Counted from the first letter of the stretch, positions 28,381 through 37,516 are shown. The stretch: 64,000 bases of DNA from CAWARU01 sp963784575 (GCA_963784575.1 CAWARU010000001.1:3596001-3660000), one strand, 5' to 3'. Notes: a model not told the origin generated them from the sequence alone. A program made the numbers and translations.

Positions 28381-29835
28381 ATGGACACTGTCATAACAAA
28401 CCTTGCATTCAAAAACATACTCCCTGAAATCTGGGTCGCCTTCATGGCCTGTGTGGTGCTATTAGCAGAGCTCTTTCTTTCCTCAAAACACCGAATGGTA
28501 AGTTTTTATCTTGCTTTTGCCGCATTAATTGGCGCTGTAGCTTTCACCTCTGACTTATTGGGCACCGGCAATTATGTCGCATTTTTTAATTCATTCATCC
28601 AAGATGATGTTGGAAATTTCTTAAAACTTACCATCTACATTCTTGGCCTCATTATTTTTCTGTATTCTCGGTCTTATACTCTTGAACACAAGATGATCCA
28701 AGGCGAATATTACGCCCTCTGCTTATTTTCGATTTTAGGCATGATGGTGCTTATTTCATCTTACAGCCTGCTTACCCTCTATCTGGGTGTCGAATTAGTA
28801 ACATTACCCCTCTATGCACTCATCGCTTTATCCAAAGATCGACGCGCCCCCGAAGCTGCGATGAAATATTTTATCATGGGTGCTCTAGCCTCCGGCATGA
28901 TGCTTTATGGAATTTCTTTACTTTATGGTGTCACCGGAACCCTGCAAATCCCCCACATAGCTGCTGCTCTTCAAAACGCACCCATATCCAATGTGACGAT
29001 AGTAGCGATGGTGCTCATTTTGATTGGTCTAGCATTTAAACTGGGTGCAGTGCCTTTCCACATGTGGGTTCCTGATGTCTATGAAGGTTCTGCTGCTTCC
29101 GTAACTTTGTTTATTGGCGTATTACCCGAACTTGCAGGCTTCGGAATGGCGATCCGCCTGCTCATGAACGCGTTCCCTCATCTCGATTTCCACTGGGAAC
29201 CTTTGTTCATCATCATGGCAATATTATCCCTTGGAGTTGGAAATATTGTAGCCATCGCACAAAGCAATATTAAACGCATGCTAGCCTATTCTAGTATCGG
29301 CCACATGGGTTTTGTGTTCTTGGGATTGTTGGCTGGGCCATCTTCTGGCTATGCAGCGGCACTTGCTTACATCGTCATCTATGCTCTCACCGTACTCGGT
29401 GCGTTTGGCATCATCACCGCATTAAGCTATAGAAATTTCGAAGCAGAACACATCCGTGATTTCCGTGGACTTGGCAAGACCCAACCCTGGATCGCGTTTT
29501 TGATGCTGATTGTAATGTTTTCGTTAGCTGGTGTCCCTCCCACCGTAGGTTTCTATGCCAAATTCTTGGTCCTCGATGCACTCGTCGCCGCTGGCCACAC
29601 CTGGCTTGCAGTACTGGGTGTCATCTTTGCTGTAATCGCCGCATATTATTATTTAGCCATCGTCCGTGTCATGTATTTCGACCGCCCTGAAGGTGAGTAC
29701 AAAGCGCCGCCTGTCCAAATAATTAAATCCGATGAAAAGGTTGTGCTGACTGTGAACTGTCTTGCCGTTTTGTTACTTGGCATTTACCCCGCGCCGCTTA
29801 TCAACGCTTGTCTAAATGTGCTAAAGCTTCACTAA
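28381..29835 (+). CDS. nuoN: NADH-quinone oxidoreductase subunit N
   Basis: Third antiporter-like membrane subunit of complex I, 484 residues, about 14 helices. Signatures: YLGVELVTLPLYALIAL with the key Glu, FHMWVPDVYEGSAASVTLF, and SNIKRMLAYSSIGHMGFV with the key Lys. It is the last gene of the operon, preceded by a 49-base gap with GAGG upstream of the ATG. Its last 84 bases and the following 174 bases form the left copy of a 258-base direct repeat; a second, diverged copy of the gene's end lies at 31721-31805 on the other side of the abiE cassette. Confidence 0.96.
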   Translation: MDTVITNLAFKNILPEIWVAFMACVVLLAELFLSSKHRMVSFYLAFAALIGAVAFTSDLLGTGNYVAFFNSFIQDDVGNFLKLTIYILGLIIFLYSRSYTLEHKMIQGEYYALCLFSILGMMVLISSYSLLTLYLGVELVTLPLYALIALSKDRRAPEAAMKYFIMGALASGMMLYGISLLYGVTGTLQIPHIAAALQNAPISNVTIVAMVLILIGLAFKLGAVPFHMWVPDVYEGSAASVTLFIGVLPELAGFGMAIRLLMNAFPHLDFHWEPLFIIMAILSLGVGNIVAIAQSNIKRMLAYSSIGHMGFVFLGLLAGPSSGYAAALAYIVIYALTVLGAFGIITALSYRNFEAEHIRDFRGLGKTQPWIAFLMLIVMFSLAGVPPTVGFYAKFLVLDALVAAGHTWLAVLGVIFAVIAAYYYLAIVRVMYFDRPEGEYKAPPVQIIKSDEKVVLTVNCLAVLLLGIYPAPLINACLNVLKLH

Positions 29836-30009
29836 TCTCACACCTCCCCCTAGATTTCTATTACCCGTACGAGGATTTCGTTTTCGCGCCACGCAGCTGA
29901 TCGCTGCGAGGCACGAAAAATTGCCAGATGCCATTCCGAAACGTCGTTATTTATTGATGCGCCATATGGTAGTATGTCAAAAACATCTCAGATTGATTAT
30001 TTCAAATAT
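29752..30009 (+). repeat. Direct repeat, left copy (nuoN end plus downstream)
   Basis: This 258-base segment matches 31721-31979 with about 22 differences counted by hand. It contains the last 28 codons of nuoN, its stop codon and 174 downstream bases that include a hairpin (CCACGCAGC ... GCTGCGAGG, 29889-29911). The central 60 bases around the hairpin are identical in both copies. Together the two copies bracket exactly the abiE promoter and genes, like the ends of an integrated cassette. Confidence 0.85.
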
Positions 30010-30054
30010 ATAATATGAATATCCATACAATATGATGACATTTAATTTGCGAAA

Positions 30055-30073
30055 AGTACACTTTTATTGTACT
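30055..30073 (+). promoter_or_regulatory. Operator-like inverted repeat before abiEi
   Basis: AGTACA and TGTACT form a perfect 6-base inverted repeat with a 7-base spacer. It ends 8 bases before the ATG of the antitoxin gene. AbiEi-type antitoxins are known to repress their own promoter by binding inverted repeats, so an autoregulatory operator is a reasonable inference. A TATAAT-like TATATAAT lies at 30007-30014. Confidence 0.55.
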
Positions 30074-30081
30074 ATTCACAA

Positions 30082-30894
30082 ATGAAACCTCAATTATTCC
30101 AAAAAAAGACACTTTCTTCCTATATTGTTGAATTACAACAAAATGGTAAATATTGGTTCTCAAAAGTGCAGGCCATACTAGCTATTCAAACAAATGAATT
30201 ATCTTTTAAAAGATCTGTTTCCAGGTTAATAAAAAATAAAAAAGTAGCTCGGATTAAAAGAGATTTTTTTGTCATAGTTCCTCCCGAATATTATCATCTT
30301 GGAGTTTTACCTGCAGAATGGTTTATAGACGCCTGGATGTCTTACAGTAAGCGTCAATATTATGTAGCTCTTCTCTCTGCTGCCGCCATTTATGGCGCGG
30401 CTCATCAGCAACCTCAAGAATTTCAAGTTATGGTAGATAATATTTTACCTCCCACACTTGCTGGTAAATTATCAATCAGATATTTTAGCAAGAATAATAT
30501 TTCTGAAATACCCACTCAAAAGATTAAAACAAATACGGGTTATATAAAAGTTTCAACTCCTGAAGCCACTGCATTTGATTTGGTTCAGTATATGAAGGGT
30601 GCGGGTCACCTAGGAAATGTAGCTACAGTTCTAAGTGAATTATCTGAAAAAATTGATCCCAATTGTTTGGTGGCAACTGCAGAAAAGGTTAATGTCGAAT
30701 TACCATTTGCACAAAGACTTGGATTTATTCTGGACAAGATTGGAAAGGAACATATCTCGCATCCGCTAAATATCTGGGTATTAAACAAAAAACCAAGATA
30801 TGTGTTATTATGCCCTGGACAATTGAATAAACACTCAGAAAAAGAACCTAAATGGAAAGTTTTAGTGAATGATATAATTGAGGTAGATGTATGA
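30082..30894 (+). CDS. abiEi: AbiEi-family antitoxin (type IV toxin-antitoxin)
   Basis: A 270-residue protein: an N-terminal winged-helix DNA-binding domain (residues 5-75, with FKRSVSRLIKNKKVARIKRDFF as recognition region and wing, in outline) and a C-terminal antitoxin domain. Family hallmarks are WFIDAWMSYSKRQYYVALLS, AAIYGAAHQQPQEFQVMV and the TPEATAFDLVQY segment seen in AbiEi/transcriptional regulator proteins. It neutralises the AbiEii nucleotidyltransferase and represses the operon; such systems give phage resistance or plasmid stability. I use the ATG at 30082; a TTG at 30067 is possible but lies within the operator. No ribosome site is visible. The stop overlaps the toxin start (ATGA). 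Confidence 0.88.
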   Translation: MKPQLFQKKTLSSYIVELQQNGKYWFSKVQAILAIQTNELSFKRSVSRLIKNKKVARIKRDFFVIVPPEYYHLGVLPAEWFIDAWMSYSKRQYYVALLSAAAIYGAAHQQPQEFQVMVDNILPPTLAGKLSIRYFSKNNISEIPTQKIKTNTGYIKVSTPEATAFDLVQYMKGAGHLGNVATVLSELSEKIDPNCLVATAEKVNVELPFAQRLGFILDKIGKEHISHPLNIWVLNKKPRYVLLCPGQLNKHSEKEPKWKVLVNDIIEVDV

Positions 30895-31717
30895 TACCAA
30901 ATGCAATTATTCTCGCTTGGCGAAAACAAGCACCTTGGATAAGTGATGGTCAAGTTGAACAAGATCTTATATTGACAAGAATCATTGTTGAAATATTTTC
31001 AGATCCTTTACTGTCTTCTGCATTGGCGTTTCGAGGGGGTACTGCATTACATACAGAAAATGTTTTTTAATCCACCTATGAGGTATAGTGAGGATATCGA
31101 CCTTGTACAAACAAACTCTGGAAAGATAAAACCTATTATGCAAGCTTTGCATGATAAATTAGATCCCTGGTTGGGGAAACCCAAAACTGAAATAAATTTT
31201 GGTCGTGCGAAAATGTTCTATCGTTTCGAAACCGAGATCCCACCAATTAAGTCTATGCGAATAAAAATTGAAATAAACACACGAAAGCATTTTTCCATAC
31301 TAGGATTACAAAAAAAGCTATTCAAAATTGAGAATGATTGGTTTTTAGGTAATTCAGAGGTCACGACTTATAGCCTAGAGGAACTATTGGGAACCAAATT
31401 ACGTGCATTGTATCAACGAAAAAAAGGAAGAGATCTGTTCGATTTAGCTTCAGCGATAGAATTATTATCAATCGAATCCTGAAAAAGTAATCAAGTGTTT
31501 CCAGGGATATATGCAAGATGGAAACACAAAAGTATCTCGTGCAGAATTTGAAGCTAATCTTTCAAAAAAGTTAAAAGATCCATATTTTCTCGAAGATACA
31601 ACGCCACTTTTATCTGCAGATGCAAAATTTAATCTTTTGCAAAGCGCTAAAAATGTGCATTCAGTATTGATTTCAAAACTACAAGGAGAACCTTGGAAAG
31701 AGGCTTTAATGGCATAA
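30891..31717 (+). pseudogene. abiEii: AbiEii-family nucleotidyltransferase toxin, two frameshifts
   Basis: Partner toxin of abiEi: a DUF1814/MNT-type nucleotidyltransferase that blocks growth by modifying tRNA. The active-site region is recognisable: AFRGGTALH, then RYSEDIDL with the catalytic Asp pair, then LLGTKLRALYQRKKGRDLFDLA and the C-terminal helices to WKEALMA. The frame breaks twice: a 4-base insertion (ACAG) at 31053-31056, inside the expected ALH-KMFF junction, and one extra base at 31474 before NPEKVIKCFQGYMQDG. The product would stop after about 60 residues, before the catalytic Asp pair, so the toxin is dead as written. It ends 4 bases before the right direct repeat. Confidence 0.85.
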
Positions 31718-31720
31718 ATC

Positions 31721-31979
31721 GTAAATCGTCTCGCCGTCTTGTTGTTCGGCATTTACCCCGCGTCGTAATCAACGCTTGCCTAAATGTGCTAAAGCTCCAC
31801 TAATCTCACGCCTCCCCCAAGATTTCTTTTCCCCGTACGAGGATTTCGTTTTCGCGCCACGCAGCTGATCGCTGCGAGGCACGAAAAATTGCCAGCTGCC
31901 ACTCCGAAACGTCGTTATTTATTTTGATGCGCCATATAGTGGTATGTCAAAAACATCTAAGATTGATTATTTCAAATAT
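31721..31979 (+). repeat. Direct repeat, right copy (degenerate nuoN end plus downstream)
   Basis: Second copy of 29752-30009. The part matching nuoN has a one-base gap and several substitutions, so it no longer encodes protein, while the non-coding part including the hairpin is nearly unchanged. The stretch that follows, 31980-32226, contains no gene or clear signal that I can support. Confidence 0.85.
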
Positions 31980-32226
31980 TTGTGGAAGTATTATAGTTAC
32001 CAGTGATGGAAAAATTTGTTTACCCTAGAATTAGTGCACCATCACTTATTCAGATCATTCCACATTTAAGATTTTTAAGCCTCAATCGCCCGAGTCTCAG
32101 AAGTAATAGATTTTGTTTGCATTGTCAAACTGGATTAATTGAACAGCCATAATCCTTAAACTGTAATGATACTATAATGGTTTGAAATTGATTCATAATA
32201 AAGTAGTTTTAATATTAAAATTAAGA

Positions 32227-32523
32227 TTAGGGGTGAGGAGTTATTGCCAATATAGTAATATATCCTTTACCCGGACCATAATACCAAAAAATTCTATAAG
32301 CAGCAGGTGTCTTATTTTCTGCGTATGCCTCAAAAACTTCTTCTTCATTTGGTCCAATAAATGATGAATATTTATGCGTTTTCAAACCTGGATGCCTAGG
32401 GTTAGTTTCAAGATAACCTAAGGCTTTTACCACTGATTTATAACGTTTTGCATGACTTTTATTTTCCCTTATATTATCGAGGACATTAGATGCTTCTTGA
32501 GTAAATAATAATTTGAATGGCAT
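32227..32523 (-). CDS. RelE/ParE-superfamily toxin-like protein
   Basis: A 98-residue basic protein with the RelE/ParE fold pattern: an N-terminal strand (FKLLFTQEA), two helices (VLDNIRENKSHAKRYKSVVKAL), a short loop (NPRHPGLKTHKY) and three strands ending in AYRIFWYYG and GYITILAITPHP. Family members cut mRNA on the ribosome or poison gyrase; which one applies here cannot be told, and the nearest relatives I recall are unclassified. Its ATG overlaps the antitoxin stop by one base, a standard toxin-antitoxin layout with the antitoxin first. Intact reading frame. Confidence 0.75.
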   Translation of the reverse strand: MPFKLLFTQEASNVLDNIRENKSHAKRYKSVVKALGYLETNPRHPGLKTHKYSSFIGPNEEEVFEAYAENKTPAAYRIFWYYGPGKGYITILAITPHP

Positions 32524-32789
32524 TAATCAGCCTCGTCATCTGCAAATTTGGCAAAACTTCCTTTATCAACCAAACGACCTTCCGAGGCGGCTTTAAGCCC
32601 TTCTTTAAGCATTTTCAAAGCTTTCTTATTTTCGAATAGCCATCGCTCACTTGCCGGAATTTCAGTATATGGCTCCAATACAATTCTATGTTCAGTAGCT
32701 TCGACTATTATAAACCCGCTGATACCATCCGCTAAATGCCCCAATGTTATTCTTCCTTTAGCATCAGGCCTTATCATTTTAGGCTGCAT
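32523..32789 (-). CDS. Antitoxin partner, AbrB/SpoVT-like N-terminus
   Basis: An 88-residue protein. The N-terminus (PKMIRPDAKGRITLG) resembles the swapped-hairpin AbrB/MazE DNA-binding fold; the C-terminus (LKMLKEGLKAASEGRLVDKGSFAKFADDEAD) is the acidic, Gly-Ser-Phe-containing tail typical of antitoxins that wrap RelE-type toxins. I start at the ATG at 32789, since AGGAG lies 6 bases upstream; a longer start at 32804 would place the ribosome site inside the gene. Translationally coupled to the toxin downstream. It probably represses its own promoter in the AT-rich region 32805-32900. Confidence 0.75.
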   Translation of the reverse strand: MQPKMIRPDAKGRITLGHLADGISGFIIVEATEHRIVLEPYTEIPASERWLFENKKALKMLKEGLKAASEGRLVDKGSFAKFADDEAD

Positions 32790-33087
32790 AAAATTACTCC
32801 TCATAATTTGCTTTTACTTTTAATACATATAATATATTAAAATGGGATTTAATACAAGTGGGAAATAAAAAATATGGGAATTAAAGAAATAAGATGAATT
32901 ATCTAATTCAACATGCTGATTTATAAGGGTTTTTTCGCTCAATCCGAGTTGAGCAAGTTCTAAGCCTTGCTGCCGACAAGGAAAATTTGAATTTAGAATG
33001 ATTATACACATGGTTTATTGAAATAATTTCAAGCCTAATGATGTGCTGAATTATATGATTAATTATATGATGGCATGACGATATGTT

Positions 33088-33117
33088 TTGACTGTAAAAG
33101 CCAGAAATGGTTATAAT
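33088..33117 (+). promoter_or_regulatory. Sigma-70-type promoter
   Basis: TTGACT at 33088-33093 and TATAAT at 33112-33117, 18 bases apart, the same layout as at 580-609. It precedes the DUF4424 gene by about 40 bases. The rest of the gap 32805-33155 is AT-rich and holds no gene that I can support. Confidence 0.65.
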
Positions 33118-33155
33118 CCCAATTTACCCAAAATCAATAAGTTTTGAGAAATATT

Positions 33156-34349
33156 ATGGCCGCAAATTCAATAAAAAACTGTGTAAAAAAAATCTATTTT
33201 TTCACTCTTATCATATTTCTAATCATATTTCTAATCATCCCCGGATTTATTCGAGCAGAGGAAATCCAGGATGCCGTTGCCTTGGGTGGTATCACACTCG
33301 ATCCCAAATTGGCTGCAGAGCTCCAGATTAAGAGTCAAAAGATAACAATATCTCATGACAAAATCCAAATCGAGAGCGTTCTTATTAATAATTCAGACAA
33401 GCCTCTTGAAGGGCAAGTCAGTTTCACCTTGCCCGAAACGCCGAGTCACTATACAAATCCAGATGCAGGCAGCACGACGTGGGATGAAGCATACTATCAA
33501 TTAATGTATGAAGCCATAGAGAAAGCTACAATCTCTAAGGAAGTTGCGCATAAAGTGAGATTGCAGCATTTCTATGAACTGGGGCAAGAGCGCAGAAATG
33601 CCCCATTTCTGGATTTCAGGATTCTGGTCAACGGAAAAAACATTGCTACGGCATTCAAAACAAAGTGTATTCTGGGAATAGAAGATATCACAGAAATCAT
33701 GATTAAAAATAATATACCCATTTCTGCAGATTTTGTGATTAATATGTTTGGGATTCTACCAGGAATCGAATCCCGTGAACAAATAGCAGAAAATGTTAAA
33801 ATTAAAGACCCGAGCTTATTTGCAAGATTATTCGATGAGCGATCCTACCCTGTATGGAAAAACCAGACCACTTATTTCTGGCAGCAAAAATTTCTGACAG
33901 GTGAACCAGTCACAATTCACCTATCTTACACGCCCGCTTTTGGTTTTGTATATGAAAATCATTCTCAAGAGTCTCTCTCCACAGAGCAGTCGACTGCGCA
34001 ATTCTTGGAAAAAAATGTAAGATACAATACAGGAAGCCAAAAACGTACTGTGCAGGAATTTTGTCCAAATGAGTCCTGCATGAATGTGATCAAAGCATTT
34101 TTCTCGCATGAGAAAGAGGATTTTCATATCTTAAGAATTTTTGAAGTCAATGTTCTCCCTTTTTCTGTCAAGGATAAACCCATTGAGAAATTTCGCCTCG
34201 AAATAATACAACCAAACAATGGCGAGATTGCATTGTGCTGGCCTAAGGATTTAGAGAAGGAAACAAACAAAAAACTTTATTTTGTGGAGCACGATAATTT
34301 TATCTCTGGTCTGCCTATTATGGTGCTATTCATTGATGATTATAAATGA
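33156..34349 (+). CDS. DUF4424-like secreted protein
   Basis: A 397-residue exported protein. Residues 1-33 form a signal sequence whose core contains the repeat LIIFLIIFLII, encoded by a tandem ATTTCTAATCAT unit at about 33209-33238. The mature protein starts EEIQDAVALGGITL. The overall pattern (repeated strand VSFTLPETP early on, central helices, then PVWKNQTTYFWQQKFLTGEPVTIHLSY in outline and a C-terminal strand FRLEIIQPN) resembles the DUF4424 family of periplasmic proteins of unknown function. ATG at 33156 is preferred over the TTG at 33144. Own promoter at 33088-33117. Four Cys in the mature part may form disulphides. Confidence 0.72.
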   Translation: MAANSIKNCVKKIYFFTLIIFLIIFLIIPGFIRAEEIQDAVALGGITLDPKLAAELQIKSQKITISHDKIQIESVLINNSDKPLEGQVSFTLPETPSHYTNPDAGSTTWDEAYYQLMYEAIEKATISKEVAHKVRLQHFYELGQERRNAPFLDFRILVNGKNIATAFKTKCILGIEDITEIMIKNNIPISADFVINMFGILPGIESREQIAENVKIKDPSLFARLFDERSYPVWKNQTTYFWQQKFLTGEPVTIHLSYTPAFGFVYENHSQESLSTEQSTAQFLEKNVRYNTGSQKRTVQEFCPNESCMNVIKAFFSHEKEDFHILRIFEVNVLPFSVKDKPIEKFRLEIIQPNNGEIALCWPKDLEKETNKKLYFVEHDNFISGLPIMVLFIDDYK

Positions 34350-34572
34350 TTTGTGATCATCTATATGCAGCCATATGCAAACTAACCACTCTTCAAGTGC
34401 TTTCACTTCAGAATAATTAATTTCTTTATTTACGTATGTAACTGCACGAATTTTGTAGAAATGTCACTCATTTTACATTATATAGATTGAACGATTGGAA
34501 CCATCATATAACCAGATTATCTAAGCATAGAAAAAAACTATTATTCCATGCTTGATAGAGGGAGGTTTATGT

Positions 34573-36381
34573 ATGGGTGCACTAATCTTTAATGGTATTA
34601 ATGAAAATATCAACAGTATCCTGAATGGCAAACAGTATAGTTTGGATTTCAAATTGAGGTCTATAGAACTATTGCAATGGCCGCTGCATGACAATCCTCA
34701 ATTTAAACAATTTTGTATAGATAACCCGAAAGAATATGCCAATCTTATTAATCAACAAATTAAATTTCTGACAGAACTTGGGAAGAGAGATACTGCCGAA
34801 AATCCTATGACTCAGTCAGAAATGAACGCCGCTGCTGATGCCGTGAGACTGCTGAAAACAGAAGTTCAGCGTTTTGCGCCAAACAATGAAACATTAATGG
34901 CGGGTATCGAAAGATTAGAGAACCGCTTTACCGGTGGAGAAGTATCTGTCATTACGGACAAGGACATGGATTCACCCACATGGGATTCGCTTGTTACCAC
35001 TGCACAAAATGTCGTTCTTTCTGATGAAAAGAGAATGGCAGCAGAAGTAGAACAGGGCAAAATTTCACTGGACACCTATCTTGAGTTTGTCAGAGGTGTT
35101 GTGAATAGAGATTTCCCTAATTCGCGAGACAAAACAAATTATCAAACCTTGCTTAATAATATATTAAATTCAGTGCAGCGATTTGACGTTGTAACATTAA
35201 ATAAAGAACAAGTGCATACCTTTAATGCTTTAAAATTAAGTATTACTGACATACAAGGTAGACTTGAAAACAAGAAATCAAAAGAATTCGCAGGAATACT
35301 CTTAACTAAAATGAATGATATTCCTAAAACCAGAGGAGAATCAGAAAAAGAATTCGCAAAAGCTAAAGCACTTCAGGATAGATTAAACGCACTGATTCCT
35401 TCGAATATAGATGCCTTAAAAAGCGGTCCTACTCAATTTAATGCAATGTTAACCTCGCTGCCAATTTATCAACAACTACAAACCATGCAGCAGGGATTAA
35501 CCAAATTTCAACAGGGCATCCTTACTCTTCAGGGTAAACCATCTAATATTTCTTTGGATGATTATGAAAAATTGATTGCAAAATGGGAAGCTTCTAATGT
35601 CATTAAGGACACGGTTAATGATTTGGTGAAATTAACCATATCTCAAAAGCAAGAAAGTGATTTCCAAGACAAGAAAAGGGTAGGGCCTTCCGGAACACAG
35701 AAGACTCAGGGTACTCTCAAATCCTTTTTCGCATTCTTGATAGAACCTTACCGTGTAATTTCGAATTCTTATACGGGTAAAAATCCAAATGTAGGAAATG
35801 TATTCAAAGCTCTTGGTCTCCTTGCAGTTGGAGCAATTATTGCAGGAATTGTCGCCGCCGCAGTCTTCATTCCCGGCGGTCCAGTAGCAGTCGGTGCTAT
35901 ATTGTTCGTCGCAATAGGAACAGGATGGGCTACTCGCAGTAAACAATATTCAGATGAATACGTCGGACCGATTAATCAACAGAAGCCAGATTTTCAGAAT
36001 ACGTACGAGCAAATTAAAGAAAAATCCAGTACCGGTCTTGATATTGCACCTAAATTAGCACAGCCCTCCGCCGGAGTTGTTGCAGCTCCTGCGCTAAAAA
36101 GCTCTGAACCTATTGTCACGGCTACTGATTCAGACAAACTTAGGGCCAGAGCCACCTCAGTTGTGACTGAACATGCTATAATCGATGATAAAAAAACAAG
36201 TGTGGATCTGACTCCCGCATCCTCACAACCCCTAAATGTTAGCCCCATAATTACTAGCCTTGCAGATAAGAAACCAACAAATTTTAAAGGAAAAGTGGCC
36301 GACATAAAAAAGAGTGGGAAAGGCGAGGAACTTGGCAATACGCCACCCGAGCAAGATGATAAAAAACCTCGTGTTCCATAA
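34573..36381 (+). CDS. Effector-like membrane-associated protein, 602 residues
   Basis: The ATG at 34573 is chosen because GGGAGG lies 7 bases upstream; a TTG at 34552 would include that site in the coding sequence. Residues 1-400 are predicted helical and soluble, without a family I know. Residues about 415-462 are one hydrophobic stretch of two closely spaced helices (LGLLAVGAIIAGIVAAAVF and AVGAILFVAIGTGWA) forming a membrane hairpin. Residues 470-602 are a disordered tail with Glu/Asp-rich patches near the end (KGEELGNTPPEQDD), which resembles the E-block of Dot/Icm effectors. No signal peptide. Possible secreted protein that inserts in host membranes; this is inference. Confidence 0.7.
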   Translation: MGALIFNGINENINSILNGKQYSLDFKLRSIELLQWPLHDNPQFKQFCIDNPKEYANLINQQIKFLTELGKRDTAENPMTQSEMNAAADAVRLLKTEVQRFAPNNETLMAGIERLENRFTGGEVSVITDKDMDSPTWDSLVTTAQNVVLSDEKRMAAEVEQGKISLDTYLEFVRGVVNRDFPNSRDKTNYQTLLNNILNSVQRFDVVTLNKEQVHTFNALKLSITDIQGRLENKKSKEFAGILLTKMNDIPKTRGESEKEFAKAKALQDRLNALIPSNIDALKSGPTQFNAMLTSLPIYQQLQTMQQGLTKFQQGILTLQGKPSNISLDDYEKLIAKWEASNVIKDTVNDLVKLTISQKQESDFQDKKRVGPSGTQKTQGTLKSFFAFLIEPYRVISNSYTGKNPNVGNVFKALGLLAVGAIIAGIVAAAVFIPGGPVAVGAILFVAIGTGWATRSKQYSDEYVGPINQQKPDFQNTYEQIKEKSSTGLDIAPKLAQPSAGVVAAPALKSSEPIVTATDSDKLRARATSVVTEHAIIDDKKTSVDLTPASSQPLNVSPIITSLADKKPTNFKGKVADIKKSGKGEELGNTPPEQDDKKPRVP

Positions 36382-36402
36382 GCTTAAATATCTGCACCAG
36401 AT

Positions 36403-37497
36403 TTAAGGCAGCGTGATATTCACAAAGTTCCCATACGGTGCTTGCTTGCCATCGATAAAAAATTGGCATTCTGTTTGCATGATCTGTAACATTTCAGAGG
36501 TATTGATTTTAGTTTCATCGCCCTGAATCACTGCTGTTGCACGTTCATCTGTGAAAAGCTTCAAGCTTTCCGGCTGGAATTGGCATTTTGAATTAAATGT
36601 GTGGTTGTCGGGTGTTACAAAATTAGTTTCGACGCTGCATTTATTGTTATCCAATCCCTTGATGGTCGACTCCTGGTAAAGAATACTGAAGACAAAAGGA
36701 ATGGCAAATTGATAGCTGCCTGGAGTGCAGGCTCGTAATTTCGCAAAATACCCTTGAAGTCTTGAGGTCATGTCATTCTTGACATCTTCAGGTATTAAGG
36801 CTTTGGTCTGAAAATGAGAATTGTAATCGGTAATTAAATCTCCCCTTGCAGATTCAATATTAGATTCTATAGATTGATTCATGTTTTCATTGAGCGCGGT
36901 CTTGCCTACTGTTGTTATTTGTCCTATACAGCTCGAACCATTGCAAACCGTGGGATTGACCGTAAGAAGATTGCCATTATCATCAGTAATGATGACAAGT
37001 TTTGAACCATTCTTACAATCCCAGGTAATTTGATTTGCTGCTGCACTGCTTTCATTGGTGGGTTTTCCCAAGGCATTTATTGCCGCTTCTGGTGTAATGG
37101 GGCCGCGATGATTTTTATCTGGAAAATCCCCAGCAGCTGTACTCGCACCAGAGGCATCAACCAATAATTTAAAATTTTTCCATTCATAGAGTTTCTGGAT
37201 TTTGGTTTCAATTTGAATATCTGTGCCGAGATTATCTTCAAGCCATGAGAGTTTTTTCCAAAGCATAGGTTGTGTTTCAACATCATTACCATAAGTATTC
37301 AAATCATTTAGGATGTTGGTGACAACTTGCTGGCATTTATTAGACGGATTGGGCAGATTGGGTGGATTAGGCTTATTGAGCGCGTTTGCTGTATTAGGGG
37401 TAGGTGTATTAGGAGTATGAGTAACCGCATTTGTTTCTGCAATGGCATTCGCTGGTATTAATAAGCTGAAAATACCGAATATTAACCAGTTACTCAC
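36403..37497 (-). CDS. Secreted protein with Asn/Pro-rich linker
   Basis: A 364-residue exported protein with a signal peptide (residues 1-20, cleavage at AIA). Residues 23-52 are low-complexity Asn/Pro/Thr (units like NTPTPNTAN and PNPPNLPNPSN). The mature part contains a segment (ALGKPTNE ... ITWDCKNGSKLVIITDDNGNL, residues about 142-180) that resembles the SmpA/BamE-type fold used in small periplasmic domains, and about nine Cys in total, suggesting disulphides. The C-terminal part (TNFVTPDNHTFNSKCQFQPESLKLF, in outline) is Asn/Cys-rich. It is convergent with the 602-residue gene and follows maf on the minus strand by 19 bases. Function unknown; periplasmic or surface. Confidence 0.68.
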   Translation of the reverse strand: MSNWLIFGIFSLLIPANAIAETNAVTHTPNTPTPNTANALNKPNPPNLPNPSNKCQQVVTNILNDLNTYGNDVETQPMLWKKLSWLEDNLGTDIQIETKIQKLYEWKNFKLLVDASGASTAAGDFPDKNHRGPITPEAAINALGKPTNESSAAANQITWDCKNGSKLVIITDDNGNLLTVNPTVCNGSSCIGQITTVGKTALNENMNQSIESNIESARGDLITDYNSHFQTKALIPEDVKNDMTSRLQGYFAKLRACTPGSYQFAIPFVFSILYQESTIKGLDNNKCSVETNFVTPDNHTFNSKCQFQPESLKLFTDERATAVIQGDETKINTSEMLQIMQTECQFFIDGKQAPYGNFVNITLP

Positions 37498-37516
37498 ATT
37501 TAAATGCCTCTGAGGT

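Noticed and set aside
29880..29915. Hairpin in the 258-base repeat as the nuoN terminator
   Set aside because: The stem is present but no U-tract follows, and it is duplicated in the right copy outside any gene end, so a terminator role is not supported.
31980..32226. Possible remnant gene between the right repeat and the toxin-antitoxin pair
   Set aside because: No frame gives a recognisable protein segment on either strand.
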